A stretch of 64,000 nucleotides of DNA from Pseudomonadota bacterium. Its GTDB lineage: Bacteria; Pseudomonadota; Alphaproteobacteria; Sphingomonadales; Sphingomonadaceae. The DNA is taken from positions 310,001 to 374,000 of the forward strand of contig JAEWEY010000010.1 in assembly GCA_023389105.1 (NCBI GenBank), in the 5' to 3' direction. The notes below the pieces were generated by a model, which saw only the letters and a program-made list of their open reading frames with translations, was not told the DNA's origin and ran no database searches. Shown piece by piece: positions 23,596-32,640 of this stretch. Position 1 is the first letter of the stretch; each line of letters begins with the position of its first letter. Both the position numbers and the translations under genes were made by a program.

Positions 23596-24654
23596 CTAAA
23601 GGATCGCCAGATGCCGGTTGTCGAAGGCGCCGGCATATTCGTCCTGGATCGACACCTTGCGCTCGATCGACTCCAGGATCGGAACCGAGAAATCGACGCC
23701 CGCCAGGCTGGAGCAGCTGTGCAGGTTGCCGGGCGAGAACACATTCACTTCCAGGATCTTGTCGCCGACGATGTCGATGCCGATCAGGAACATGCCGTCG
23801 GCGAGCAGCTTGGGCCGGATGATCTCGGCAACGGCCAGCTCGACCTTGCCGATCTCCACCTTCTCCGCCTTGCCGCCGGCGTGGATGTTGGAGCGGATGT
23901 CATCCTTCGCCTGAACCCGGCGGAGCGCGGCATATTTGCCGTCGATCTCCAGGGGCCGGCCATTCATCATGAACAGGCGGATGTCCCCCTTCTTGGCGGC
24001 GGGCACGTAGGCCTGCGCGATGATGTAGCCGTCGCGGCTGATCGCCTCGATCATCTGATTAAGGTTCGACGCATTCTCCGGATCGAGCTTGAACACGCCA
24101 GACCCGCCTGACCCCTGCAGCGGCTTCAGGATGATGTTGTTGCCGTGATCCTTGGCGAATGCCTTGATGTCCGAGGCGTGGCGCGTGATCAAAGTTTCCG
24201 CGCGGGCTTCCGGCGGGAAGCTCTGGAAATAGAGCTTGTTGATCGCGCGACCGAGGCTGTCCGGATCGTTCAGTACGATCACCCCGCGCTTGACCGCTTC
24301 ACGGCCGAACAGGATTCCGGCTTCCATCGCCCAAGGCGTCTGGAAATCGATCGACGGGTCGTTGCGCAGCATCAGGACGTCGAGCGCGGTCACGTCCATC
24401 CGCTCGACCTTGGTGACCTTCGGGTCCTTCAGCGTTTCGAAGAACTGCTTGCGGTCCTTGTACTTGCGTTCGGGCAGGAAGCGCCCGTGGACCGACAGCG
24501 TGTCGTCGGGATTCAGCGCGAAGTCGGACGGCGTGATGTAGCAGACGCGATGCCCGCGGCTCGCCGCCATGTGCGCGAGCACGGTCGTCGCGTAATTTTC
24601 ATATTCGCGTTCGAGGTCGTTGACGAAAAAACCGATCTGCATGCGCGGGGTCAC
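23596..24654 (-). CDS. Glutathione-synthetase-like ATP-grasp ligase
   Basis: A 352-residue protein starting MTPRMQIGFFVNDLERE. The GSH-synthetase layout is clear: MLRNDPSIDFQTPWA, NNIILKPLQGSGGSGVF, GDIRLFMMNGRPL and NIHAGGKAE. The end of the active site is EVNVFSPGNL, whereas E. coli GshB has EINVTSPTC at this place, so the substrate may differ. The protein is about 35 residues longer than E. coli GshB. It is coupled by ATGA to the DUF1704 gene and forms a three-gene unit with an N-formylglutamate amidohydrolase relative. It is often named glutathione synthase; I think a special peptide or amide ligase is at least as likely. Confidence 0.8.
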   Translation of the reverse strand: MTPRMQIGFFVNDLEREYENYATTVLAHMAASRGHRVCYITPSDFALNPDDTLSVHGRFLPERKYKDRKQFFETLKDPKVTKVERMDVTALDVLMLRNDPSIDFQTPWAMEAGILFGREAVKRGVIVLNDPDSLGRAINKLYFQSFPPEARAETLITRHASDIKAFAKDHGNNIILKPLQGSGGSGVFKLDPENASNLNQMIEAISRDGYIIAQAYVPAAKKGDIRLFMMNGRPLEIDGKYAALRRVQAKDDIRSNIHAGGKAEKVEIGKVELAVAEIIRPKLLADGMFLIGIDIVGDKILEVNVFSPGNLHSCSSLAGVDFSVPILESIERKVSIQDEYAGAFDNRHLAIL

Positions 24655-26492
24655 TCCACGTCGAGTAAGGCCGAAAGGGAAGACTGACCGCGCACGGCGG
24701 CGATCCGACGCTGGACGTCGGCGCGCCCAAGGAATTCCGGTTGAAACAGCGGTGGGCGGACGAGGTTCCGCTGCATCAGCTCCTCGATTTCGTCGACGTG
24801 ATCGACCGCGATCTTGCCGATCCAGAAAGGGTCGAGCGCCGCACCTTTCGCCACGAGGCTCATCACGTCCTGGAAGCCCTTGAGATAAATGAGGTCCTTC
24901 GCGAAGCCGCCCGACCGGAACACGCGGGTCGTGATGTCGAACGCGGCCTTGCGCCGCAGTCGGTAGCGGTCGACGAGATCGCGGTAGACCTCGAGGAATT
25001 CAGCACCGTCGAGCATTGCCGCGACGGCCACCACGCGCCCGGCAAGCAAGCGCATCCGCGTTTCGGACAGCCCGCCGACCGCCCATTCCGCGAAGACACC
25101 AAGCCCTTCCTGCACGCCTTCGTAGTTCGCGAGACCGGTGCGAAATGCAGTGAGACCCTGTGAGGCGCCGTTGAAATAGGTGAGCAGGTGAACGCTGATT
25201 TCGTGCGACAGCAAAGCGTCGACGCGCGAGCGCAACATCGCCGTGTTGCCGGCGATCATCAGCTTCGATCCCGACACCAGCAGGCTGCCGACATCGTCAC
25301 GAACTTCGATCGCGGCGTCGAACCGATCGTCGATTGAACGATAATGATCGACCAACTTGTGCGCCGCCGCCGCGACGTCGATCGCGCCCACAACTTCGCC
25401 GCTGGCCTTCTCCTGCTTCGGCCGCGCCAGGATGGCTCGGGCGTCGGCCAACAAGCTGTTGCTGACGGTCCCATATTGCAGCAGCGAGGCCGCCTTGAAC
25501 GCGCTGGTATTTCGCGTCGCCAGCATCGTTAGCTGGTGATCGATCTCCTGCCGTTTCTCCGACAACAGCCGTTCGAGCAGCGGATCTTCCACGATCGACA
25601 GGTCCACCGCGTAGAGGTCGCGCTTGCCGACCGCCGGATCGATGGTCAGCGGGCGATAGCGAAACTTTGGCGTCTCACACTCGCCATCGGCAAAGAAGCG
25701 CTCCATCGCCTCGCGGCTGTTGATCGGCGACACCGACAACAGGAAATCGAAGCTGCGCGCGACCTTGTCGAGCTTGCGGTCGGCATCCAGCGCGGCCGAC
25801 AGGAACGCGCTTCGTCCTAGAGAACGGAAATGGCTCGGTGCCCCAACCTCCTGCCGGGACATGTAGACGCAGGCCGTCTTGAGCAGCGCATCGCCGACGG
25901 CGACCGCGAGGTCGCGCGTGACCTGCGGATAGAAGGTTCGCTCATCCAACCGATGGATCTGCGGGACGACCAGGGAGACGCGGTCGTATGCGGCGGCTTC
26001 GGGTGGAACCTCGGCAAGCGCCTCGTCGGCAGCGCCGGTCAGGACGTCAGGCTTGCGAAGATCAATGCGGATCTTGCCGAGCGCCTCGACCAGGCATGCC
26101 AGTGCCTCCTTGGCCGCCTGACTACCCGCGGCAGCGACGCGGAAATCGAAAGGGTGCAGATGCTGGGACCCCTCGGGAATGGGCTCCCACGGCGCGTCTT
26201 CGACCGACAGAAGCAGAAGGCTGCCGAACCTGTCGCCAAGCGCATCGGCCAAGGTGGATAAGGCAACCGCCGCTGCCTGATCGTCCTCGGGCGACCAGAT
26301 GAGATAGGCGGGGCTGTTGATCGCCACCCGCCGGGCAATGCTTCGCGCGGGATCGGGCGCGCGATGCAAAACTAGAAACGGCTGCCAGCGATCGAGGTGG
26401 ATGCGGCCCGTCTTCCCGACGTTCTGGCGCAAGTCGCCACGTTTGCCGAAATCGAACCCCTCGCCGACGACCTGCAGGCGCGGCTGCGTCAT
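24651..26492 (-). CDS. DUF1704 / QEGLP-motif protein, putative zinc metallopeptidase (MATCAP-like)
   Basis: A 613-residue soluble protein of the TIGR02421 family, labelled in databases as flavohemoglobin expression-modulating QEGLP-motif protein. The family motif appears as QEGLG at residues 461-465. A potential zinc site HEISVH (H430, E431, H435) precedes it by about 27 residues; the HExxxH plus downstream EGL glutamate arrangement is that of the DUF1704 tyrosine carboxypeptidases (MATCAP) of animals. It may thus remove a terminal residue from a peptide. It overlaps both neighbours by ATGA: the N-formylglutamate amidohydrolase upstream and the ATP-grasp ligase downstream. The function in bacteria is not established. 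Confidence 0.8.
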   Translation of the reverse strand: MTQPRLQVVGEGFDFGKRGDLRQNVGKTGRIHLDRWQPFLVLHRAPDPARSIARRVAINSPAYLIWSPEDDQAAAVALSTLADALGDRFGSLLLLSVEDAPWEPIPEGSQHLHPFDFRVAAAGSQAAKEALACLVEALGKIRIDLRKPDVLTGAADEALAEVPPEAAAYDRVSLVVPQIHRLDERTFYPQVTRDLAVAVGDALLKTACVYMSRQEVGAPSHFRSLGRSAFLSAALDADRKLDKVARSFDFLLSVSPINSREAMERFFADGECETPKFRYRPLTIDPAVGKRDLYAVDLSIVEDPLLERLLSEKRQEIDHQLTMLATRNTSAFKAASLLQYGTVSNSLLADARAILARPKQEKASGEVVGAIDVAAAAHKLVDHYRSIDDRFDAAIEVRDDVGSLLVSGSKLMIAGNTAMLRSRVDALLSHEISVHLLTYFNGASQGLTAFRTGLANYEGVQEGLGVFAEWAVGGLSETRMRLLAGRVVAVAAMLDGAEFLEVYRDLVDRYRLRRKAAFDITTRVFRSGGFAKDLIYLKGFQDVMSLVAKGAALDPFWIGKIAVDHVDEIEELMQRNLVRPPLFQPEFLGRADVQRRIAAVRGQSSLSALLDVE

Positions 26493-27292
26493 CGGTCCAG
26501 CAGTCCCTCCGCTGTTTCCGCGATGGCGCGAATGAAGCGACGCATTGCGGCAACTTCGGACGGGATTGGCTCACCAGTCCATTCGTCCATGTAGAATTTT
26601 TTGAACTCCAGCGCGATCGCGCAGGCCCGCCCGGGATAGCGCTCGTGAATGAAGCGCGTCTGCTCGCCCTTGCCCTGGAACGCGACGTTCTCACGAACGT
26701 CCAACTGGCGCCCGTTGAAATCGAACGCCCGCATTTCTTCCATCAGTGGATCGACCAGCCACGCCCATTCTTCGCGCGGCATGGAGAACGTGCCGATGTT
26801 GATGTCCGGCGCCTCGGCCTGCGGCGTGGGGTCAGCAACCGGTCCGTCGCGACGATGATTGTAACTGTGCACGTCGATCACCAGGAACTTGGGATGACGG
26901 CGCGCAACGTCGTCGAGCATTGTGCCGAGCATCACGTAATAGGCGGCATGCAGTTCCAGCGAGCGGGCGGCCTCGGCGTCATCGAGGCCATCGCTGCCCC
27001 ATACATCGAGACCCCAGCTCTGGTCCGGCGTCCGATAGATTGCGCTGTCCGCCCCGCGGTTCAGGTCGAACTCGAAGCGCGAGCGATGCGCGATGACGTG
27101 CGCCGCGACGCCGCGGACCGACTCACCGGTGAACGGATCCTCCTCGCGCAGCCGGTCATCGTCGGCGAGCGCCATACGCGCCGCAATTTCCGGACGCAGG
27201 TCATGACCGTCGTGGATCGCGGTCGCGACCACCGGTTCGGGACCGTACTGCACCGTCCACCACGGGCCGGCATCCTGATTAACCTGGATCAC
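26489..27292 (-). CDS. N-formylglutamate amidohydrolase family protein
   Basis: A 267-residue protein starting MIQVNQDAGPWWTVQYG. Conserved residues of the FGase/HutG family are seen in TAIHDGHDLRPE, the EEDPFTGE block, DLNRGAD and the VIDVHSYNH metal-binding segment. Classical members cut N-formylglutamate at the end of histidine degradation, but no hut gene is present here. Instead it starts a coupled unit with the DUF1704 and ATP-grasp genes, suggesting it hydrolyses a related N-acyl or glutamyl amide. The gene is 43 nt downstream of the epimerase gene and may be part of the same transcript. Confidence 0.85.
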   Translation of the reverse strand: MIQVNQDAGPWWTVQYGPEPVVATAIHDGHDLRPEIAARMALADDDRLREEDPFTGESVRGVAAHVIAHRSRFEFDLNRGADSAIYRTPDQSWGLDVWGSDGLDDAEAARSLELHAAYYVMLGTMLDDVARRHPKFLVIDVHSYNHRRDGPVADPTPQAEAPDINIGTFSMPREEWAWLVDPLMEEMRAFDFNGRQLDVRENVAFQGKGEQTRFIHERYPGRACAIALEFKKFYMDEWTGEPIPSEVAAMRRFIRAIAETAEGLLDR

Positions 27293-27335
27293 ATGCCGGA
27301 AAGCGCACGGCGGCGCATTCGGTTTCGTGCCCGCA

Positions 27336-27752
27336 TCAATGCGCGGCAGGCGTCTCCATGATCTCGGTCAGCACGCCGCCCATGTCCTTGGGATGGACGA
27401 AAAAGATGAGCGTCCCGTGCGCGCCGATGCGTGGTTCGCCGAGCACGCGGGCACCCTTGGCCTCGAACTCAGCCTTGGCAGCATGGATGTCGGGGACCTC
27501 GAAGCAGACGTGATGCTGGCCACCGAGCGGATTCTTCTCAAGGAACTTCACGATCGGTGAGTTGTCGCCCAGCGGCTCGATCAGCTCGATCTGACTGTTC
27601 GGCGTGTCGACGAAGCAGACGCGGACGCCTTGCGCCGGCAGGTCGAATGCCGGTCCATGCGGCTCGGCGCCGAAGAGCTTGCGATAGGTTTCGAGGCTCT
27701 GCTCGATGGACGGCGTCGCAACGCCTACGTGGTTGAGGCGGCCGAGTTTCAT
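27336..27752 (-). CDS. mce: Methylmalonyl-CoA epimerase
   Basis: A 138-residue vicinal-oxygen-chelate protein starting MKLGRLNHVGVATPSIE. The metal ligands are expected at H8 (NHVGVA), H in GQHHVCFEV and E in LTEIMETP; the LIEPLGDNSPI block is typical. The enzyme interconverts (2S)- and (2R)-methylmalonyl-CoA between propionyl-CoA carboxylase and the B12-dependent mutase. pccB lies three genes upstream in the same directon, but pccA and the mutase are not in this window. The start ATG overlaps the OsmC stop (ATGA). Confidence 0.93.
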   Translation of the reverse strand: MKLGRLNHVGVATPSIEQSLETYRKLFGAEPHGPAFDLPAQGVRVCFVDTPNSQIELIEPLGDNSPIVKFLEKNPLGGQHHVCFEVPDIHAAKAEFEAKGARVLGEPRIGAHGTLIFFVHPKDMGGVLTEIMETPAAH

Positions 27753-28207
27753 GGCTCGATGGTCACTTCGGTGGTCACGCTGTTGGCGATGAAGCAGGCT
27801 TCGTGAGCCTTGTGATGCAGTCCGGCGACGGTCGCCGCATCCGGCGCCGCGCCGCTCCAAGTAACTTTCGGGCGGAGCGTGACGCGGGTCATCGCGATGC
27901 GTCCGTCGGCCTGCTTGTCCAATAGGCCTTCCGCGTCATCGACATAGCTGTCGGGCACCAAGCCAGCGCGGCGCGCGAAGTCGACGAAGAACAGCATATG
28001 GCATGACGAGAGCGAAGCGACGAACGCCTCTTCCGGGTCTACTCCGGCAGGATCGTTCCAAGGCGCGGGAACCACATGCGGGCTAGGCGAGGCGGGGACG
28101 GTCAGGCCGCCGTCGAAGCTCCATTGATGCGCGCGGCTGTATTGCCCCCTGGCGAAATCGCCCTCGCCCGACCGAGTCCAGTGAATGGTGGCGATATAGG
28201 TGCTCAT
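27749..28207 (-). CDS. OsmC family protein
   Basis: A 152-residue protein starting MSTYIATIHWTRSGEGDF. The two peroxidatic/resolving cysteines of OsmC/Ohr proteins are present in SSCHMLFF and HEACFIAN. These proteins reduce organic hydroperoxides with a thiol cofactor. It is coupled by 4-nt overlaps both to the small membrane protein gene and to mce, so it belongs to the propionyl-CoA carboxylase transcript. A link between peroxide defence and propionate metabolism is not obvious; similar gene orders probably occur in related genomes. Confidence 0.9.
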   Translation of the reverse strand: MSTYIATIHWTRSGEGDFARGQYSRAHQWSFDGGLTVPASPSPHVVPAPWNDPAGVDPEEAFVASLSSCHMLFFVDFARRAGLVPDSYVDDAEGLLDKQADGRIAMTRVTLRPKVTWSGAAPDAATVAGLHHKAHEACFIANSVTTEVTIEP

Positions 28208-28464
28208 GTCAGCTTAAGGACTTTCAATAAAAGCAGCGCGCAAACGCACGCCCACATGAGATTCCAAGCGATCGCAAACCAAAATCGAACCGGCGCTTTT
28301 CGCCGCGTCCACTCACCCAAGGCTACCTGACCACCGAATTCCGCTCGGCCACGCCGCCAGTTTCCAAATGCCAGGGCGGTGAAGGTCACTACGCCGGTCG
28401 CCATCAAGGCTGCAATTACCCAGCCGCGCCCCGTCACAGCGGAATGTTGTCGTGCTTCTTCCAC
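28204..28464 (-). CDS. Small two-helix membrane protein, hypothetical
   Basis: An 86-residue protein with two hydrophobic helices (GWVIAALMATGVVTFTALAF and FWFAIAWNLMWACVCALLLL) joined by a basic loop. I do not recognise a family. If read from ATG 28464 it overlaps the 3' end of pccB by 31 nt; a later start at an internal GTG would shorten this. Its stop overlaps the OsmC ATG by 4 nt, which supports it being expressed. Confidence 0.65.
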   Translation of the reverse strand: MEEARQHSAVTGRGWVIAALMATGVVTFTALAFGNWRRGRAEFGGQVALGEWTRRKAPVRFWFAIAWNLMWACVCALLLLKVLKLT

Positions 28465-29966
28465 GGGTTCTCGAGCTGCTTATTCCGCAGCTTGCGTAAG
28501 CCCATCGCGACCCGCCGCCGCGTCGAGTGAGGCATGATCACTTCGTCGATGAAGCCCTTGCTCGCGGCTACGAACGGATTGGCGAAGCGCTCTTCGTACT
28601 CGCGAGTGCGTTCGGCGATCTTATCCGGGTCGCCGATGTCCTTGCGAAAGATGATCTCGACTGCCCCCTTGGCGCCCATCACCGCGATCTCGGCGGTCGG
28701 CCAGGCGTAGTTGAGGTCGCCGCGCAGATGCTTGGACGCCATGACGTCATAGGCGCCGCCATAGGCTTTGCGAGTGATGACGGTGATCTTCGGCACGGTC
28801 GCTTCGGCATAGGCGAACAGCAGCTTCGCGCCGTGCTTGATGATGCCGTTATGCTCTTGCGCGGTGCCGGGCAGGAAGCCGGGGACGTCGACGAAGGTCA
28901 GGATCGGGATGTCGAACGCGTCGCAGAAGCGGACGAAGCGCGCCCCCTTCTTGGCGCTGTTGATGTCGAGCACGCCGGCCAGCACCATCGGCTGGTTGGC
29001 GACGACCCCGACCGTCCGCCCCTCGATGCGGATGAAGCCGATGATGATGTTCCCGGCATGCGCGGGCTGAAGCTCGAAGAAATCGCCCTCGTCGGCGACC
29101 TTCCGGATCAGCTCATGCATGTCATAGGGAGTGGTTGCGCTCGGCGGGATCAACGTGTCGAGGCTGTCCTCGAGCCGATCGATGGGATCGGCACACGGCC
29201 GCGACGGATCGTCGTGGCGGTTGGATAGCGGCAGGAAATCGAAAAAATCGCGGGTCGCCAGCAGCGCGTCGATGTCGTTTTCGAAGGCAACGTCGGCCAC
29301 ACCGGACTTCGTCGTGTGGGTCACCGCGCCGCCCAGTTCCTCCTGCGTCACCACCTCGTTGGTCACGGTCTTCACCACGTCCGGGCCCGTGACGAACATG
29401 TAGCTCGAATCCTTCACCATGAAGATGAAGTCGGTCATTGCCGGCGAATAGACCGCGCCTCCCGCGCACGGGCCCATGATCAGGCTGATTTGCGGGATGA
29501 CGCCGCTGGCAAGCACGTTGCGCTGGAACACCTCGGCATAGCCGCCGAGCGACGCGACGCCTTCTTGAATTCGCGCGCCGCCGCTGTCGTTGAGGCCGAT
29601 GACCGGCGCCCCGACCTTCATCGCCATGTCCATGACCTTGCAAATCTTCTGCGCGTGGCGCTCGCTGAGCGAGCCGCCGAACACCGTGAAGTCCTGCGCG
29701 AACACGTACACCAGTCGCCCGTTGATCGTGCCCGACCCCGTCACGACGCCGTCGCCCGGGAACTTCTGGCTCTCCATGCCGAAGTCGGCGCAGTTGTGCT
29801 CGACGAACATGTCATATTCTTCGAAGCTGCCCTGATCGAGCAGCACCGACAGCCGCTCGCGCGCCGTCAGCCGGCCCTTGGCATGCTGCGCTGCAATGCG
29901 CTTTTCGCCGCCGCCAAGCCGCGCCAGTTCACGCCGATGCTCGAGTTCTTCGATGGTGGTCGCCAA
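28434..29966 (-). CDS. pccB: Acyl-CoA (propionyl-CoA) carboxylase beta subunit
   Basis: A 510-residue carboxyltransferase subunit. Diagnostic blocks are GGGEKRIAAQHAKGRLTARE, the oxyanion region NDSGGARIQEGV, PCAGGAVYSPAM and FVDVPGFLPGT. It transfers carboxybiotin CO2 to propionyl-CoA or a similar acyl-CoA. I choose TTG 29966 because a strong ribosome site GAGGAG lies 8 nt before it and this gives exactly the usual PccB length; a longer frame starts at ATG 29996. The biotin-carrying alpha subunit is not in this window. It leads the directon that includes mce. Confidence 0.92.
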   Translation of the reverse strand: MATTIEELEHRRELARLGGGEKRIAAQHAKGRLTARERLSVLLDQGSFEEYDMFVEHNCADFGMESQKFPGDGVVTGSGTINGRLVYVFAQDFTVFGGSLSERHAQKICKVMDMAMKVGAPVIGLNDSGGARIQEGVASLGGYAEVFQRNVLASGVIPQISLIMGPCAGGAVYSPAMTDFIFMVKDSSYMFVTGPDVVKTVTNEVVTQEELGGAVTHTTKSGVADVAFENDIDALLATRDFFDFLPLSNRHDDPSRPCADPIDRLEDSLDTLIPPSATTPYDMHELIRKVADEGDFFELQPAHAGNIIIGFIRIEGRTVGVVANQPMVLAGVLDINSAKKGARFVRFCDAFDIPILTFVDVPGFLPGTAQEHNGIIKHGAKLLFAYAEATVPKITVITRKAYGGAYDVMASKHLRGDLNYAWPTAEIAVMGAKGAVEIIFRKDIGDPDKIAERTREYEERFANPFVAASKGFIDEVIMPHSTRRRVAMGLRKLRNKQLENPWKKHDNIPL

Positions 29967-30102
29967 CCGTGCTCTCCTCGGCCGCGCGTCTTCCACGGCA
30001 GGCGATGCGGGTCAACCGAATGGCCGTTGAATGAGAAGTGTCGGGTGGGTAACTCTCCTTAGCGCCGGGGTTTGGCGCGAGTCCGAAACGTTCTGGCGCG
30101 CG

Positions 30103-30133
30103 TTGCAGTGCAGCATACGGGTTTTTGTATTAA
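30103..30133 (+). promoter_or_regulatory. Possible promoter of the glycosyltransferase operon
   Basis: Within the 249-nt divergent spacer between pccB and the glycosyltransferase, TTGCAG (30103-30108) is followed after 18 nt by GTATTA, close to a sigma-70 pattern. An AT-rich stretch follows up to 30145. No other feature is evident in the spacer. Confidence 0.3.
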
Positions 30134-30215
30134 CTCTGGTTAATCGCGAGGAACTGCCGGGCCTCGGTTCCGTTCTTGTTCTGGGTTTTCCCACAACATG
30201 GAGGAAAGAGCGAAA

Positions 30216-31430
30216 ATGCTGACGCGCGTCGGGGTGCCTGTAACACATGAAGCCGAGCCCTCGGCGCCAACGCCGGAGGCTGCGACGCTTCTGTGTTTTT
30301 CGCACTTGCGGTGGAATTTTGTATTCCAGCGTCCTCAGCACCTGATGACCCGCTTCGCACGGGAAATGCGGGTCATTTATTGGGAAGAGCCGGTCGATAT
30401 CGGTCCCAAGGAGACCGCATTCTTGCAGGTTCGTGACGCGGAAGATGCTGCCAATGTCCGCGTGATCGTCCCGCACTTGCCGCAAGGCATGCCTGAGGAT
30501 GCGCGGGAGGCTGCGCTGAAGCGTCTGCTGGATGCGCATGTCGCCTCGATCCGCGGACCGCTGATCGCCTGGTATTACACGCCGATGATGCTGCCTTTCT
30601 CGCGGCAGCTGGATGCTGACGTCGTCGTGTTCGACGCGATGGACGAGCTCAGCAAGTTCAAGTTCGCCCCGGCAAAGCTGCTGGAGCTCGAACAGGAAGT
30701 GATCGACCGTGCGGACGTCGTCTTCACCGGCGGCGCAAGCCTGTTCGAGGCCAAGAAGGACCGTCACGCCAACGTGCATTGCTTCCCTTCGTCGGTGGAC
30801 CGCGCGCACTTCTGCAAGGCACGGGCCCATTTGTTCGATCCAGCGGACCAGGAAGATTTGCCGCGGCCGCGCCTCGGTTTCTATGGCGTGCTCGACGAGC
30901 GTTTCGATATCGACCTGCTCGATGCGGTCGCGAAGATGCGGCCGGACTGGTCGTTCGTCATGGTCGGCCCTGTCGTGAAGATCGCGCCGGAAGACCTGCC
31001 GAAGCGCAGCAATATCCATTATCTGGGCGGCAAGACCTACGAGCAGCTTCCGGCCTATCTATCGGGCTGGGATGTAGCGTTGATGCCGTTCGCAATGAAC
31101 GAATCGACACAGTTTATTTCGCCGACGAAGACGCCGGAATATCTGGCGGGCGGCAAGCCGGTAGTCTCGACGCCGATCCGCGACGTTGTCCGCACGTACG
31201 GTCATCTCGAAGGCGTCAAGATCGCGTCGACGCCGGACGAGTTCGTCGCGGCGTGCGAGGAAGCGCTGGAGCTTTCGCACAACCCCGAGAGCGGCTGGCT
31301 GGCTGAAGCCGACCTGATGCTGTCGGCGGCGAGCTGGGACACGACCCAGGCGAGGATGATGGGTCTTATCAGCGACGTTCTGGGCGTTCGCCAGGGCGCT
31401 GATCCGGCGCTGCTCGTAGCCGCGGAATGA
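30216..31430 (+). CDS. Glycosyltransferase (GT-B fold, family 1/4-like)
   Basis: A 404-residue protein. The N-terminus contains SHLRWNFVFQRPQHLMTRFA, as in TuaH-like glycosyltransferases, and the C-terminal nucleotide-sugar site is SPTKTPEYLAGGKPVVSTPI. The start ATG 30216 follows GGAGGAAAG by 7 nt, better than the upstream ATG at 30198. It overlaps the UDP-galactopyranose mutase gene by ATGA, so it may transfer galactofuranose or another sugar to a surface polysaccharide. The protein has no membrane helix and should act in the cytoplasm. Confidence 0.88.
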   Translation: MLTRVGVPVTHEAEPSAPTPEAATLLCFSHLRWNFVFQRPQHLMTRFAREMRVIYWEEPVDIGPKETAFLQVRDAEDAANVRVIVPHLPQGMPEDAREAALKRLLDAHVASIRGPLIAWYYTPMMLPFSRQLDADVVVFDAMDELSKFKFAPAKLLELEQEVIDRADVVFTGGASLFEAKKDRHANVHCFPSSVDRAHFCKARAHLFDPADQEDLPRPRLGFYGVLDERFDIDLLDAVAKMRPDWSFVMVGPVVKIAPEDLPKRSNIHYLGGKTYEQLPAYLSGWDVALMPFAMNESTQFISPTKTPEYLAGGKPVVSTPIRDVVRTYGHLEGVKIASTPDEFVAACEEALELSHNPESGWLAEADLMLSAASWDTTQARMMGLISDVLGVRQGADPALLVAAE

Positions 31431-32593
31431 GCGCCGATCAGAGCGGTGAAGGCCGCTACGACTATCTCGTCGTCGGGGCCGGCTTTGCCGGCTCCGTCAT
31501 AGCCGAACGTCTGGCGAGCCAGCACGGCGCGCGGGTGCTGGTGATCGACAAGCGGCCGCACATTGCGGGTAATGCTTACGATGAGCCGAACGAGGCGGGC
31601 ATCCTCTATCACAAGTACGGCCCGCACATTTTTCACACGAACAGCGACCAGGTCGTCGACTATCTTTCCCAGTTCACGGAATGGCGGCCGTACGAGCATC
31701 GCGTGCTCGCGCATGTTCGCGACAAGCTCGTGCCAATCCCGATCAACCGGACTACGTTGAACGAACTGTTCAACCTCGACCTGAAGACGGACGAAGAGGC
31801 TGCCGACTATCTCGCCTCGCGCGCCGAGCCGGTCGAGAACATTCGCACGTCCGAGGACGTGGTGATCAACGCCGTCGGCCGCGAGCTCTACGAGCTGTTC
31901 TTCCAGGGCTACACGCGCAAGCAATGGGGCCTGGACCCGAGCGAGCTCGACAAGTCGGTGACCGCCAGGATTCCGACGCGGACGAACACGGATGATCGCT
32001 ACTTCACCGACACGTTTCAGGCGATGCCGCGCGACGGTTACACCGCCATGTTCGCGCGCATCCTCGACAATCCCTTGATTGAAGTGCGTACCGGCGTCGA
32101 CTTCCGTGATCTCAAGAACCGCGTCGGCGAAATCGCCGACCACGTCGTTTACACCGGCCCGATCGACGAATATTTCGATCACCGGTTCGGCAAGCTGCCC
32201 TATCGCAGCCTGAAGTTCGACCATCAGACGCTGGAGCAGGATCGCTTCCAGGAAACCGGGACGGTCAACTACCCGGCGCCCGACGTTCCCTACACGCGGA
32301 TCAGCGAATACAAATATCTGACCGGACAGGGGGCGCCGGTGACGACCGTCACCTACGAATATCCTTCTGCCGAGGGCGATCCTTATTACCCAATCCCGCG
32401 CCCGGAGAATCAGGAGCTGTTCAAGCGCTACGAAGCGCTGGCTGACGCGACCGAAGGCGTGACTTTCGTCGGCCGACTGGCCACCTATCGCTATTACAAC
32501 ATGGACCAGATCGTCGGTCAGGCGCTCGCGACGTTCCGGCGCATGGATGAAAAGCGGCGGGCGAGTGCGCCGGAGGCTATTGCCGCGGACTGA
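31427..32593 (+). CDS. glf: UDP-galactopyranose mutase
   Basis: A 388-residue flavoenzyme. FAD motif YLVVGAGFAGSVIAE, then HIAGNAYDEPNEAGILYHKYG with GPHIFHTN, the RVLAHVRDKLVPIPIN substrate loop and the C-terminal YRYYNMDQIVGQAL. It converts UDP-galactopyranose to UDP-galactofuranose for surface glycans. It is coupled (ATGA) to the glycosyltransferase before it. The pairing suggests galactofuranose in a capsule, exopolysaccharide or glycolipid. Length is normal for the family. Confidence 0.97.
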   Translation: MSADQSGEGRYDYLVVGAGFAGSVIAERLASQHGARVLVIDKRPHIAGNAYDEPNEAGILYHKYGPHIFHTNSDQVVDYLSQFTEWRPYEHRVLAHVRDKLVPIPINRTTLNELFNLDLKTDEEAADYLASRAEPVENIRTSEDVVINAVGRELYELFFQGYTRKQWGLDPSELDKSVTARIPTRTNTDDRYFTDTFQAMPRDGYTAMFARILDNPLIEVRTGVDFRDLKNRVGEIADHVVYTGPIDEYFDHRFGKLPYRSLKFDHQTLEQDRFQETGTVNYPAPDVPYTRISEYKYLTGQGAPVTTVTYEYPSAEGDPYYPIPRPENQELFKRYEALADATEGVTFVGRLATYRYYNMDQIVGQALATFRRMDEKRRASAPEAIAAD

Positions 32594-32640
32594 CGGCACC
32601 AACCTGATGCTCATGCTTTAGAGCGTCAGGAGGAACGCGG

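Noticed and set aside
23596..24654. Calling the ATP-grasp gene gshB with certainty
   Set aside because: The active-site end differs from E. coli GshB and the operon partners are not glutathione genes, so the gene symbol was left empty.
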